Shown: positions 47,731 through 60,775, counted from the first letter of the stretch. The stretch is 64,000 nucleotides of DNA from Acanthochromis polyacanthus (GCF_021347895.1 NC_067120.1:26397361-26461360), one strand, 5' to 3'. Notes: generated by a model not told the origin, from the letters alone. Program-made: numbers and translations.

Positions 47731-48286
47731 ACGTGTTGTCATAGTTACAGTGACGCTGTGCCGCTATCTCGCAATGATATAGAAATCTATAACACCAGAA
47801 AGAGTTCGAGACACCAGCAGATGCGGAAGCCTTTATTAAGACACTAAGCAAGTCGAATAACTGATTTAAAGGGTTTTACTGTCATCATGTCTTTATTTCA
47901 ACATGAATGTTGACTAATGGACATATTCTATATCACTTCATTTATAATTCTGTCATGTCCATTAACTGTTGCTATCTATATTAGTTCAGACTGGGACATC
48001 CATTCTTCAGATTATTGTTCATTATGTTTCACACATCTATACAACAGTTAAGTGTTTGAGTTAACATTTTTGAACAGGTGAATGGAGATAAATGTGTATT
48101 GCTAGAAGTATAATTTTCAATTATTATGTTCATATTTTAAAACTTTTTTATATATAGGGAATTGATAATCGAATTTGATAAATGTTAAAACAGGGCATTA
48201 AGCTAACATGTTAATACTTGAGGTGATAATCCTCCCTTAAGCATGTTGATATTCTTACAGGTATTGTGTTTACGTGTGTGTGTGTA
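47731..48286. other. No recognised feature
   Basis: AT-rich sequence leading into a TG/TA microsatellite. Confidence 0.4.
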
Positions 48287-48292
48287 TATATA

Positions 48293-48323
<31 letters not shown>
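48287..48323 (+). repeat. TA microsatellite, left of the palindrome
   Basis: TA-rich run preceded by gtgtgtgtgtatata. It directly abuts the left end of the palindromic element, and its continuation is at 48706-48744. Confidence 0.85.
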
Positions 48324-48324
<1 letters not shown>

Positions 48325-48705
48325 AGGGCCACGTCGACGAATCGTCTGAGCACGATACGTCATCAAAAGCGGAAGTGAACGCGCAATGCAACAGAAATCT
48401 CTGTCCGACCGGAGCGCGGAACACGGACGGACATCGGCGCCGCATCATGCATATATTATGTATGCACGATGCAGCGCGGATGTCTGCGTTTAGATACAGC
48501 TGTATAGTAAACGCTGACATCCGCGCTTATGATAGATCGCGGATGTCCGCGCTGCATCATGCGTACATAATATATAGCGCCGATGTCCATCCGTGTTCCG
48601 CGTTCCAGTCAGACGCCGATTTCTGCTGCATTGCGCGCTCACTTCCGCTTTTGATGACGTATCGTGCTCAGACGATTCGTCGACGCGTCGTTAGTTGCAG
48701 CCCTA
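48324..48705. mobile_element. Large palindromic hAT-like MITE
   Basis: The outer ends are tagggccacgtcgacga and, inverted, tagggctgcaactaacg. Inside them, cgacgaatcgtctgagcacg, atacgtcatcaaaagcgg and the following ~130 bp appear on the left and again inverted on the right. The centre is atacagctgtat at 48494-48505. The arms are about 174 and 206 bp; the right arm is longer because gcggatgtcc blocks are duplicated. TAGGGCTGCAACTAACGA-type ends are known for fish hAT MITEs. It lies within a TA microsatellite, so the target duplication cannot be read. Confidence 0.8.
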
Positions 48706-48744
48706 ATATTATATATACTATATATATATATATATATATATATA
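48706..48744 (+). repeat. TA microsatellite, right of the palindrome
   Basis: Continuation of the TA run after the palindromic element, followed by CA/CG alternation to 48765. Confidence 0.85.
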
Positions 48745-49162
48745 CATACACACACACGCATATATACACATATGCGTGTTCCCCACACCACGTTGTAAGT
48801 TGTTGAAGTAGTGTTGAAATCTTTTGTGTGCATTAATATGTTAGTTTTGTTATTCATGGTGGTGATTTGCAGGAGTCTAGACAGTGGTAGCTGTTGCTTT
48901 GCACACTGAAACTAAGACAAGTGTTCTGACTCCTGGTGGAGTCTGCACTGGATACTCTGTGGCTTCACCACAGTCTTGGTAAGTGCACCAGGGGGCGGGG
49001 GGTGGGTCTGGGGCGGGTCAAGTTTGAACCTACATTGTTCTTTTTTTTCATATACATTTTTGTCTTTCACTCCTGTTTTTACCTGTCTTTTGCACTCTCC
49101 CTTCTTTCTTTCCCCCATGTGAAGGGGGGGGCATCCCAATTTCAATTACTCTCTACCCACTG
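48745..49162. other. No recognised gene
   Basis: G-rich patch at about 48987-49020 and a pyrimidine-rich stretch (49040-49120). It precedes the first L1 homology and could include degraded L1 sequence. Confidence 0.35.
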
Positions 49163-49746
49163 ATGGTTGTTGAAGTGTTTCATTCCAATTTTAATTCTAA
49201 ATCCAGAGGGGTCGCCATACTGGTCCGTAAGTCAATTCAAGTCTCATTTTCCAAAGTAATAGCTGATAAGGAGGGCAGATATTTAATAGTTTTGGGTTCT
49301 CTGCATTAAGTTCCAGTCCTGCTGGCAAATACATATGCCCTAATTTCGACAATCCTCAGTTTTTGAATAAATTGTTTGAACAGATTCCTTTATTGAATGA
49401 TACCTTTCTCATATTTGGAGGAGATGCAAATTTAGCTGTTTCTGCCTACTTAGATCGCTCTGACCCTCATAATCCAATTCTATCATTGATGGCTAAAGCT
49501 CTCTCTGATTTTATGTCAAAAAATGGTTGTGTAGATTCCTGGGGATTTTTTAATCCCCAGGCTAGAGAATATTCCTTCTATTCACATGTACACAATTTAT
49601 TTGGTAGGATTGATTTTTTTTTAATCGATTCTAGGTTAATATCCAAAGTAACATCTGTCAAATATCATCCCATCATTATCTCTGACCACGCTCCTCTTAC
49701 ATTGAATATGCAGATCTACCCAAAACCCCGTTACTCATCTTTGTAG
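49163..49746 (+). pseudogene. L1 ORF2 piece 1a: apurinic endonuclease domain
   Basis: The translation from about 49180 includes RGVAILVRKSIQVSFSKVI, ANTYAPNFDNPQFLNKLFEQ, FLIFGGDANLAVS, GRIDFFLIDSRL and ISDHAPLTL. These correspond to the APE-type endonuclease: the G-G-D-x-N motif, the R-I-D-Y/F-x-L-x-x motif and the S-D-H-A-P/S end, which holds the catalytic His. The N-terminal part (with the first catalytic Asn/Glu) is missing. The frame is broken near 49310 and by a stop at 49744. Confidence 0.85.
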
Positions 49747-50544
49747 AAGCTTAACAGTTTACTTTTATCTGATGATAATTTCATTAAATTTATCTCAGCT
49801 GCAATAGATGATTTTATCGAAACCAATCAAAGGGATTCTGAGCCCATCTCTTGCTCCCTTCTGTGGGAATCCATGAAAGCCTATTTACGCGGTCTAATTA
49901 TTTCATTCTCTGCTAATTTAAAGAGATCTCGTCGATCTAAAATACAGGACCTCTCCAATAATATGAAAGATGAAGACCAACAAATTTCTGCTTCTCCCTC
50001 TCCAAACCTACAGAACAGAAGGGCTTCCTTACAGACCGAATTTGATCTTATTACAACCACAGATGTAGAGCGTCTCCTTTTACATTCTCGAGTCAGGTAT
50101 TATGAGCATGTCGATAAAGCGGGTCAACTCTTGGCTCATCAACTACGCCGTCAAACAGCTTCACATATTATCCCCCAAATTAAAGATACAGCAGGGGCAC
50201 TACACACAGACCCAATAGCTATTAATTTAGCATTTTCTACTTTTTATTCATCCTTATACAGGTCTGATGCTCCATCTAATTGCACCGAGATACATTCCTT
50301 TCTAGATGAACTTAGCTTTCCTACTATTGACCCTGAAATTGCAAAAGATCTTGATGCACCATTAACTACAGAGGAAATTATTTTCGCCATTAATAGCATG
50401 CAGAGTAATAAAGCTCCAGGTCCCAACGGATTCCCTGTAGAATTCTTCAAAAATTTAAGACTAAATTAGCCCCATTATTACATTCTGTTTACATTGCATC
50501 ACTTGAATCAGGCTCTCTAACCCCCAATTTATGTCAAGCCTCCA
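49747..50544 (+). pseudogene. L1 ORF2 piece 1b: linker and start of reverse transcriptase
   Basis: The frame 49873-50469 carries ESMKAYLRGLIISFSANLKR, VRYYEHVDKAGQLLAHQLRR and the RT block SMQSNKAPGPNGFPVEFF, the conserved K-x-P-G-P-D/N-G-x-P-x-E-F motif that opens the L1 reverse transcriptase. A frameshift at about 50455 follows. The L1 sequence then continues (SVYIASLESGSL, LCQASI) until the foreign LINE tail at 50545. Confidence 0.85.
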
Positions 50545-52925
50545 TAGAATAGAATAGAATAGTCCTTTATTGTCATTGTCGCCAGTACAACGAAATTTAA
50601 AATTGCCAGACAGTCAGTGCATCATTAAAAAAGACAACGCAAGTTAATAAATAGAAAAACAATAAATAAATAAATACTCAATCAGACATGACATTCCTTA
50701 AGGCATTGAGGGTAGTTATTGTTGTGGGGTAGAAACTGTTTTTCAGTCTATTTGTTCTTGATTTGAGTGTCCTGTAACGTCTGCCTGACGGCAAAAGTTC
50801 AAACAATGAGTAACCAGGATGGAAAATGTCTTTAACAATGCTCTGAGCTTTTTTAGCAGAGCGAGCACTGTGAAGGTCATCCAGTGAGGGAAGGGGGCAA
50901 CCCATTATCTTCTGGGCTGTGTTGATGACCTGTTGGAGAACCTTTTTCTGGGCCACAGTACAGCTGCTAAACCATACACACATACAGTATGTTAGAATGG
51001 CTTCTATGGAGCACCTGTAAAAGGACACCAACAGACTTCGTGTGATGTTGTAATTCCTGAGGGTCCTCAGGAAGTGAAGACGCTGATGGGCCTTTTTAAT
51101 CACCTTCATGGTGTTCACTGTCCAGGTCAGGCCCTCCTCGATCTGAACACCCAAGAAGCGGATATCCGACACCTGCTCCACACAATCCCCGCTGATGATG
51201 AGTGATGTCAGTCTTTTTCCTCCTGTAGTCAATCACCAGCTCCTTCGTTTTTTCTGTATTGAGGCGGAGGTTATTCTCCCCACACCACACTGCCAGATGT
51301 ACAACCTCGTTCCTATAAGCAGACTCGTCTGCCCCGGAGAAGAGCCCCACCACCGTAGTGTCGTCTGCAAACTTCACAAAGATGTTGTTGTGGTGTGTGG
51401 GGACGCAGTTGTGTGTGTAAAGGGAGAACAACAGGGGACTCAGCACACAGCCCTGTGGTGAGCCGGTGCTGAGGCTGAGGGCCGTCGATATGTGATGGCC
51501 CACTCTCACCCTCTGGGTGCAACTGGTGAGGAAACTGTTGATCCACATGCAGGTGGGGTGTGGAATGTCCAGATTGACCAGTTTGTTTAACAGTTTATGA
51601 GGAAGTATAGTATTGAAAGCAGAGCTATAGTCCACGAAGAGCATCCGTACGAAGCTCCCCTGCTGCTCCAGGTGGGACAGTGCAGCATGGAGGGCTGTGG
51701 CTACGGCATCTTCTGTGGATCTATTTGCCCTGTATGCAAACTGGTGAGGGTCCAGGCCTTTTGGCAAGTGTGATGTGATGTGGCCCCGGACCAGCTTCTC
51801 AAAGCATTTCATCACCACCGGGGTGAGAGCACCTGGCCGGTAGTCGTTGGGGCTGGAGATATGAGGTTTCTTGGGCAGGGGGACAATGATGCAGGGGGAC
51901 AATGATGGAGGACTTCAGGCACGGTGGGACAATGGACTCAGCCAAGGACTGGTTGAAGATCCTTGTGAAGACTCCAGCGAGCTGATCAGCACAGTCCTTT
52001 AACACATGCCCGGGCACTCCATCGGGCCCAGCAGGCTTCCTTGGGTCCACGGTAAGCAGAGTACGCCTCACCTCATATTCCGTGAGGGAGAAGACACTGA
52101 GGACCATGGAGTGTGGTGTGGCTGAATTGGGCGATACCACCTCAAAACGGGCAAAGAAGTCGTTAAGCTCCTCTGCCAGCGAGGCCTCACCCTCAGCTAC
52201 TCCCAAGGTGGATTTGTAATTGGTGAGCTGTTGGACTCCCTGCCACACCTGCCTGCTGCTGTTACTTTCCAGGTATGCCTCAATCCTCCTCCAATAATCC
52301 GACTTGGCCCCTTTAATGCCTCTCTTCAGGTCAGCTCAGGTCAGCTCTCTCAACTCTCAGCAGCCACTGGACTTCCCGGGCCATCCAGGGCTTCTGGTTG
52401 GAATAGACCCGGATCTTTTTTTCCACCGTAACAGTGGCTGTGCAGTGGCTTATGTATCCTAGTACACTGCTTGTAAACATCTCCAGATCGTGATGGAAAA
52501 ACACCTCCCAGTTCTTCCTCTCGAGGCAATCCTGCAGCTGTTGAGAGACTCCATCAGGCCAAGTTGTTACAGTCTTCATGATGGTGGGTGTACTTTTCCT
52601 GAGGGGGGCATATGCAGGTATTAACAGCAGAGACAAATGGTCAAACTGGCCCAGGTGAGGTAGTGGTTTTGCCCTGTAGCCAAGCTTGATGTTAGAGTAG
52701 ACCTTGTCTAGAATTTTATCTCCGCGGGTTGTGCATTTGACATGTTGGTGGAATTTAGGGAGTACTGTTTTCAAGTCGGCATGATTGAAGTCCCCTGCTA
52801 CTATGTGTACAGCGTCGGGATATTTACTCTGCTGGGAGCCAATGCTGCTATACAAATGGCTGCTAGCCACCTTAGCATTAGCGTCCGGTGGGATGTAAAC
52901 AGCTGTTATCATAAGGCTGTTGTCA
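50545..52925 (-). mobile_element. Opposite-strand LINE inserted in the L1 (CR1/L2/Rex1 group)
   Basis: The 3' tail is a tagaatagaatagaatag repeat at 50545-50562, followed inward by tcctttattgtcattgtcgc. The ORF then reads right to left over about 2.25 kb. The 5' end is truncated inside the endonuclease at about 52915-52925, where L1 sequence resumes (aaaaagataaagaccc). Truncation, minus orientation relative to the host L1 and a short repeat tail are all as expected for target-primed insertion of a Jockey-superfamily LINE. Confidence 0.88.
50678..52912 (-). pseudogene. LINE ORF2 (endonuclease end and reverse transcriptase), several frameshifts
   Basis: Frames in order: 52912-52331 (VHIVAGDFNHADL and DHLSLLL, the last endonuclease motifs), 52248-51799 (EELNDFFARFEV; RKPAGPDGVPGHVLKDCA), 51902-51096 (YRPGALTPVVMKCFEKLV, FAYRANRSTEDAVATALH, FVDYSSAFNTI, GSPQGCVLSPLLFSLYTH, VKFADDTTVVGL, with catalytic D and ADD) and 51232-50678 (RFLGVQIEEGLTW, FELLPSGRRYRTLKSRTNR, NSFYP). 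One frameshift comes from a tandem duplication of gcagggggacaatgat (51876-51908), another lies near 52327-52345 where gtcagctcag is duplicated. All RT core motifs are recognisable, so decay is moderate. Confidence 0.88.
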
Positions 52926-53905
52926 AAAAAAAGATAAAGACCCAGATTTGTGTACCTCTTATAGACCTATTTCTTTGATAAATGTTGACGCTAAGATACT
53001 CGCCAAAGCTCTAGCTCTTCGTCTAGAAAACATCCTCCCAGTTATTATATTGAATGAACAAACTGGATTCATTAAGGGATGTCAGTTGTTCTATAATGTT
53101 TGCTCCCTTTTAAAACATTATTTATTCCAAGCCCTACACTGCATTCGATAGGGTGGAATACAATTATTTATTTGAGGTACTGGCAAACTTTGGACTGGGA
53201 GAGGGGTTCATCTCATGGATACGCCTTCTCTATACTTCTCCGCAGGCCAGTATTTATACTAATGGTGTCCAGTCAAATTTTTTTCTCTCTATCACGTGGT
53301 AACCGTCACGCTTTTGTTCGCAATTGCAAGTGAACCTTTATCAATTTATTTTAGGTCTTCTCCTGTGTCAAAGAAGTCTATTCCTGTTATCCAAGCTTTT
53401 TAAAAAAAATATATGGCTCATTCTCAGGATATAAAGTTAATGTCTCTAAGAGGGAATGCTATCCTGTTAATAACTTAGCACTACAACTTAAACAATCTGA
53501 CATCCCCTTTAAAATCAACCCTACTGGTTTTAAATATCTTGGGATAAAGGTAACCAGAACATTATCTGTTCTCTTTCTGCCAGCTTTTCACCTTTAATGT
53601 CTAATCTTAAAGAGGACCTTCAGAGATGGGAAAGTTTACCCCATCACTAATTGGAAGAATTAATACAATTAAAATGAATATCCTTCCAAAGTTTTTATTT
53701 TTGTTTCAATGTCTCCTCATCTTTCTGACTAAAATTTTTTTTAATACCATTGACCAAATAATTTCTAGCTTTTTATGGTGTGGCAAAACAGCCAGAATTA
53801 GTAAAAATACACTTCAATGTTGTAAATTCAATGGCCGATTACTTCTAACTAACTTTCAGTTGTATTATTGGGCTGCACATGCTCACAAGGTCTCTCATTG
53901 GTATA
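52926..53905 (+). pseudogene. L1 ORF2 piece 2: reverse transcriptase core, degraded
   Basis: Resumes with CTSYRPISLINVDAKILAKA and LRLENILPVIILNEQTGFI, then, after a frameshift, [20 protein letters not shown] (where the catalytic Asp of the AFD motif is seen) and SFSGYKVNVSKRECYPV, INPTGFKYLGIKVT further on. The YADD-type segment is not intact. Several stops and frameshifts occur. It stops at the TA of the Tc1 insertion. Confidence 0.8.
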
Positions 53906-55541
<1,636 letters not shown>

Positions 55542-56269
55542 TACATCAGTGGGTCTGCTTTGGTGCAAGTTAGAATCACAGTCATGTACTACATCTTCCC
55601 TGCAAGCTCTGCTTACCTCCCCCATTCCTATCAACCCCTCCCAATTCACACAGAACCCAGTGCTCTGTCCCACTTTGAGAATCTCGTACCAATTTAGAAA
55701 TCATTTTAAATTTACCTCTCCATCTATCCTAACTCCTATACTGAGGAACCATTTATTTAAACCTTCACTCTCAGATTCAACCTTTTCTATCTGGCATGAC
55801 AAAGTTCTGAAATTCTTTAAAAAATTATATAAAAAATGTTTTCTGTAGTTTTACTGAGTTGTCGGCTAGGTTTTGCCTCGCATCCTCCCACCTTTTCCAG
55901 TATTTCCAAATTAGGAACTGTATTAAATCAATATTCCCAATGTTTCCACAAATACCTGCAACTAAAATGTGGGAAGAGGTCTTGCAATTTCATCCTTGTC
56001 AAAAATCACAAATTTCTACGATTTATAAACGTCTAATATTTTCTGACGACACCCACACCATAAAGGTGAGGGGGTCCTGGAAGGTCGAGCTTGGCCTAGT
56101 ATTTGAAGAGAGTTGGTGGGACGATGCCATCGACACTGTTCGCACAAGCTCAACGTGTGCGCGTCTAACACTCATACAGCTCAAAATACCATTCAAAATT
56201 CACTATTCTAAAGCCAGATTGTCACAAATATATCCTGACGTTACAGATAATTGTGATAAGTGTCACTAT
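55542..56269 (+). pseudogene. L1 ORF2 piece 3: region after the reverse transcriptase
   Basis: Reads HQWVCFGAS directly after the Tc1, then RNHLFKPSLSDSTFSIWHDK, ATKMWEEVLQFHPCQKSQIS and WWDDAIDTVRTSSTCARLTL, finally DVTDNCDKCHY, with at least two frame changes (55848, 55859). The sequence is of the post-RT domain of L1 ORF2. DNCDKCH is the start of the C-terminal C-x-x-C motif, completed after the nested insertions at 58725 (CHYSPCNL...). Confidence 0.8.
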
Positions 56270-56671
56270 CCATCCATCCATTCTCTATACACCCCTTTAT
56301 CCTCACTGGGGTCACGGGGGGAGGGGGCTGGAGCCTATCCCAGCTGACTTGGGCGAAGGCAGGGGACACCCTGGACAGGTCACCAGCCTGTCGCAGGGCT
56401 ACATATACAGACAAACAATCACACTCACATTCACACCTATGGGCAATTTAGAGTAATCAAATAACCTCAGCTTATTTTTGGACTGTGGGAGGAAGTCAGA
56501 GTGCCCAGAGAAAACCCACGCATGCACAGGGAGAACATGCAAACTCAGGGCTGGGCGATATGGCCAAAAAACAAAATCTCGATTTTTTTAGTCATCTTGG
56601 ACGATTACAATTTTAATCGATTTTTGTTGTTTCTTTGCGGTCTGTTTGCTATGGCTAGTGCTAGCCATGCC

Positions 56672-58210
56672 TAGGGTTGCCACCTTTCAGAAACGAAAAT
56701 AAAGGACACCCACCACGACTCCTCAGGGCCACAGTTCAGTAAAATTGAAAAGACATTCACAGATTCAGACTTTCGGCAGTCATTCTGTTGACACTACAGT
56801 GTATCAGAGTGAGGTTATTGAATATTTGTGTCTCTCTTCGCTGTTGCAGCAGTTTTGCAATTTGCAGGCGGTCCCTGTTCACAGCCGGCTGCTCATAGAC
56901 ACCAATGTTATTTCTGCAACTTGAAAGACAGCTATTTTTGATAAAACTGGGCTTGTAGCACAACATCTGCCTTACAACGATGGGAAGGAGGCATCATTTA
57001 TGTTTTGACAACCTATATCTAATGAGTTATTGATGCTGGAAGTCTGAGTCTGTGCATATCTTTCCAACTTTACCAAACGCGGGGCCACAACCACCCAAGG
57101 AGTGGTATATTTAATTTTGAAAAAAACATTTAGTCATACTTAAAGCTTTAAGTATGACTAAATGTTTTTATTAACACAAAACTAAGAGTTTTGTATTGTT
57201 TTATGATCACAGGTTCTGTCTAAAGAGATGTGGCATCATTTTAAACAGTGAAACCATACTAATAAAATGTAATGGCCAACCAGTATGCAATACTGGATTC
57301 TGCAAAAACTGAAAGCAGAATACTGAACAAAGAAATTCTCTACAGATATGTTTCCCATCTAAAGCTTTTCTTAACACAATGAATGTATTAACTTATTTAT
57401 GTGTGTATGCATGTATTTACTGACCTATTTATTTAGTACCGTTAACATATCAGAGTTCTGAGTTAGTTTTTCTTTAGATAGCCAAAGGCCATTTATTGAT
57501 CACATATAGGCTATTAAATAAATGATATTTAAAAAATATAAAGCATTTAAAATACTATTAAACAACTTATACATTTATTGAGTCGCTAAAATACTGTAGA
57601 GTCTACGGCCACATTAGTCTGACTATAATCATCCTCTGGTAAATTCACAACCATGTACTGATGTCTCTTACCAAAGGGACTTCAGGAGATGATTAGATGA
57701 TGATAAACTGTGACCTGCTGGTTGGGTCCTCTCTGTTCTCATGTTTCTTACATGTTGGTCTCCTGATGCTGCCTTACTTCAACTAGTCTATTAGTAACAG
57801 AAAACACAGTTTGCCCTGTACTTATTGCCAGGGTCCCAGTCTTCCCACTCACGCCTGTGCTTTTGAAAACATTTTTGCTTCTTTGGACGTGGTGGAGTTT
57901 CGAGTGTAGACATTTTTAAACATGTGGCGGGACATGCAGCGTCTGTAACCAGGAAACCCGCGGCAGAACTGGCAAACAGACCTGCTGGACCTCGCATCGG
58001 GTCCTCGAAACATAGGTCTAAGGAAGATGAAACTGGCTGCCCTTAATATTTCCTGTGTTTTATTTAGCTTATTATGCAGTTTTGATGCGTGTGTGACAGA
58101 CGTGTATGGGACATTTCTGAAAATACGGAACAATTAGCGTCCCATATTGAATCAATACGGGAAAAGTGCCCGCAGCTATGGGAGTGCGGCATGGGGTTGC
58201 CACCCGTAGC
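56672..58210. other. Interior block of the hAT, possibly another hAT-like insertion
   Basis: The phrase agggttgccacc occurs in direct orientation at both margins (56674 and, as ggggttgccaccc, 58193). A minus-strand reading near 57791-57997 contains KKQKCFQKHRREWEDWDPGN and ANCVFC, which resembles the start of a zinc-finger/hAT-type protein found in many fish copies. There is no catalytic domain. I see no clear target duplication. Confidence 0.4.
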
Positions 58211-58290
58211 TTAAAAAAACGGAATCGTCCTATTAATTGTAGCGTCCCGTATTGATCCTATGCCGCACTCCCGTAGCTGCGGGCACTCTT
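58152..58290. repeat. Stem-loop of ~38-bp arms
   Basis: gtgcccgcagctatgggagt followed by gcggcat (58165-58191) is matched in inverse by atgccgcactcccgtagctg and cgggcac (58259-58286), with about 67 bp between. It may mark the end of an inner MITE. Confidence 0.65.
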
Positions 58291-58546
58291 CCCATTCTTT
58301 AGGATGCCTCTGCCGGAGGTGCTGAAAGAGGTTAGTTGTGCTGCTACTCTTCGTTTTCACAGTACTTTTGCAAACCTTGCACATGACTGTAGTTTGCTCT
58401 GTGTCAGTCTTGTCAAAGCCGAACCACTTCCATATAATCGATGTAACATGAGGTCCTTTTCTCGCGACCAACTCTTCATCTGCTGTTCTGTCCGCCATGA
58501 CGGGGGTGTGAGTGTTTTGGCGGAAGGAGACGAGAGACGGAAGCAA
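58211..58546 (-). pseudogene. hAT transposase BED finger fragment
   Basis: A 111-residue frame contains SIIWKWFGFDKTDTEQTTVM, CKVCKSTV and TTNLFQHLRQRHPKEW. This is a complete BED-type zinc finger (W-x-x-F..., C-x-x-C, H-x(5)-H) as in hAT-Ac transposases and ZBED proteins. The rest of the transposase is absent, so it is a remnant of the gene that belonged to the element at 56546-58697. Confidence 0.8.
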
Positions 58547-58724
58547 ACGCTAGTCCACAAGTCGTGAAAGGCAGAAGAAGAATCTGTATTGTTATATATT
58601 TAAGCTCGCCTCGATTTTACGATTTCGCAAATTTTCAAATCGTCAGGTTTTAAAAATGCGACTTAATCAAATTAATTCGATTTATCGCTCAGCCCTATGC
58701 AAACTCCATGCAGAAGGAGTCCAG

Positions 58725-59130
58725 GTGTCACTATTCACCCTGTAATTTAACCCACATTTTTTTTCTTGCTCTTCTTTGTTCAATTTCTGGAAAAATTACT
58801 TTGATTCGATGTCCAAAATACTTTCAATTTCTGTAAATATTTCCATTCACACTGGTATCTTTGGTGTCCCGGAAGACTATGCCCGATTCAGTCACAGACA
58901 ATTAGAGGTCTTAGCTTTTACTTCCCTCATAGCAAGACGCTATCTTCATTTACAATGGAAGTCCACTACATCTCCTTCCAGTGTTCAGTGGCTTTGGAAG
59001 TAATGTCTTTTTTAAAATTGGAAAAAAATCACATTCTGTCAAAGGTAATACGAGTAATTTCCAAAAGAAATGGGACTCTTTTCTAGCCTACTTTAATTCT
59101 TTAAACCCCTCTTAATCGAATAAGGCCCCC
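58725..59130 (+). pseudogene. L1 ORF2 piece 4: C terminus
   Basis: After the duplicated gtgtcactat the reading returns to the L1: FWKNYFDSMSKILSISVNIS, FGVPEDYARFSHRQLEVLAF and LIARRYLHLQWKSTTSPSS, then, one frame on, VFFKIGKKSHSVKGN and FQKKWDSFLAYFNSLNPS. This order and the W-L-K ... W-x-x-F-L-x-Y end are typical of L1 ORF2 C termini. Stop near 59113. Confidence 0.8.
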
Positions 59131-59310
59131 CTTCACCCACTCACTCTGCGTCCACCAAGGATGCAGTGGAGAATGATATGGTCAGAATTACAGAATTTGT
59201 CATCTGACTGTGGCAGTGCCAAAGAATTATGAACAGGGTGCTAATTCAAAAAATAACAGCATAGCAGTGTTTGCATCAAACACGGCAGCGTTTGGGTGCA
59301 GCAAATTGAT
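59131..59310. other. Probable L1 3' UTR and flank
   Basis: Short region after the L1 stop; no poly-A tail is clearly visible. The segment acggcagcgtttgggtgcag is a partial inverse/echo of cagtgtttgcatcaaac nearby. Confidence 0.35.
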
Positions 59311-59760
59311 CAGACAGACGGACGGACAGATATTTTATTAATCCTGAGGGAAATTTACGTGTTCAGCAGCCTTACGTACAACTACATAAAATAACTAAAA
59401 GCAGGTTAGTAACATTGACAGTCGAGGTTAGTATATAAAACTGAAATTAAAATTCAATATACAGTATTTACACATTCCAAGGCAGAGAAGTTTAAAATTA
59501 AAGTGAGTGTAGTGATTAAAAGTGGCTTGACAGGTAGTAGGAAAACATAAAAGTTATACCGAACCACCTAAGGTGCATGGACATTATACAATAATAATAA
59601 TCACATAGGTCCTAATGTGACTATGGCTGTGACTATGGCCCCCTCTGATCACTCAGTGATGAGTTGTACAGTCTGATGGCCAGGGGGACAAAAGAGTTTC
59701 TGAGTCTGAGTGGTGAGGTGTGAGACAGAGTTGACAGGACCAGCCATTAGGATGACAGGA
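59311..59760 (-). mobile_element. LINE 3' end with GACG/GACA tail
   Basis: The tail cagacagacggacggacaga at 59311-59330 is followed by tattttattaatcctgaggg and aaatttacgtgttcagcagc, a phrase frequent at fish LINE 3' ends. The reading orientation is right to left. At 59655-59720 cagtctgatggccagggg and aaagagtttctgagtctgag is the usual segment just before the end of the ORF. The upstream ORF is not recovered. Confidence 0.55.
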
Positions 59761-60560
59761 CAGCCAGTAATAACATCTTATCATCCACATCCACAGCATT
59801 CACTGTCAGTCTAGTGAGTAGGTGTGCAGAGGTCTCACTCGTGTACAGAATGCAAGGCGGACAGACTGACAGACAATCATTCTTCAGCACCACTTTTAGA
59901 GTCAATATAACCAACTCGAATACATACATACATACAGCTCTGGTACCTTGTTCAGAATTTTTCTGTAAAAATAAAGTTGAATGGAGGGTCTTGGCATCTT
60001 CACAACATGTCACAAAGCAAACGTTGCTGGAGACTTGTAATATCATTTCCAGTATTTTTCATGAGCTAGGCTCTGACACTTTGACATTTTTCTTCTCCCA
60101 CATTGTACATTTGTTCCACTAAGAGAGGTGGAGGAAGGGCAAAGCGTTACCAACTTAGCCACTTGTCACTTCTTGCTAAATCTAAAATCTTTTCAGATCC
60201 TGAGTGACTGTTTCTAATCCTCCACTGAACACAGTACTCCAGTGCTATTGTTCAAAGAATGTGCAGTACAGTGGCCCTTTGTCTATCACAGGGGCCAGAT
60301 AACAACATGACTAATTATACAGATGTTCTAATGACCAAAAAAAAAAAAAAAAAATGGAACAGCTAAAAGAGCTGGTACTTTTCACAAAAAAATAATCAAG
60401 TTACGCTGAATAAAAACTAACTGTACTACGTCAAACCTAAACTCTTATTGTCATGCATATCTCGTCAGTACCGTTTGGTAGTTTTCTTCATTTATCTTTA
60501 TTGGATCTACTGTTTAGCTTTAAGAATAGGACATGCAGCAGATGAGTCAAATCATATTTT
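59761..60560. other. No recognised gene
   Basis: Contains an A run at about 60339-60355. The start may still be part of the LINE on its left. Confidence 0.35.
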
Positions 60561-60690
60561 TCAGAATCACTTTTATTTGCCAAGTATGTGAGCACATACA
60601 AGGAATTTGACTCCGGTATTTTACAGAACTTCTTGTACTAGACAAATAGAAAATTAAGTAATAAACATAAGTTATGTAACAAAAAAAACC
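60561..60690 (-). mobile_element. Short LINE 3' UTR fragment
   Basis: cagaatcacttttatttgcc, aagtatgtgagcacatacaa and ggaatttgactccggt is a phrase I know from LINE 3' UTRs of fish (aagtatgt..cacatacaaggaatttg). No ORF part remains. Confidence 0.5.
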
Positions 60691-60709
60691 ATAACTTTAA
60701 CATTACGTA

Positions 60710-60775
60710 ATAAGAAAAATTAACATAACGTAACACAACATGACACAACATGACATAACATAACATAAAATAACT
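60710..60775 (+). repeat. ACATA-type simple repeat
   Basis: Degenerate 5-10-bp repeat of acataacgta, acacaacatg, acataacata. Confidence 0.7.

Larger units (their letters stand above)
56546..58697 (-). mobile_element. hAT element nested in the RTE fragment
   Basis: The 8-bp duplication tgcaaact is at 56538-56545 and 58698-58705. Ends cagggctgggcgatatgg and, inverted, tagggctgagcgataaatcg are a common fish hAT terminus. Near the ends, attttaatcgatttt and, inverted, aaatcgaattaatttgat reflect AT-rich subterminal repeats. A BED finger fragment reads on the minus strand from the right. The middle (about 56672-58210) contains other sequence, possibly a further insertion. Confidence 0.9.
56270..58724 (-). 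mobile_element. RTE-type LINE 3' fragment, copy 2, split by a hAT
   Basis: Flanked by gtgtcactat on both sides (56260-56269 and 58725-58734), a 10-bp target duplication in the L1. Left part 56270-56545 starts ccatccatccattctc and contains ctatcccagctgacttgggc and tttggactgtgggaggaag. The last 19 bp after the hAT (58706-58724, ccatgcagaaggagtccag) complete the known repeat. 3' tail on the left, so the element is on the minus strand. L1 homology on both sides confirms the borders. Confidence 0.85.
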
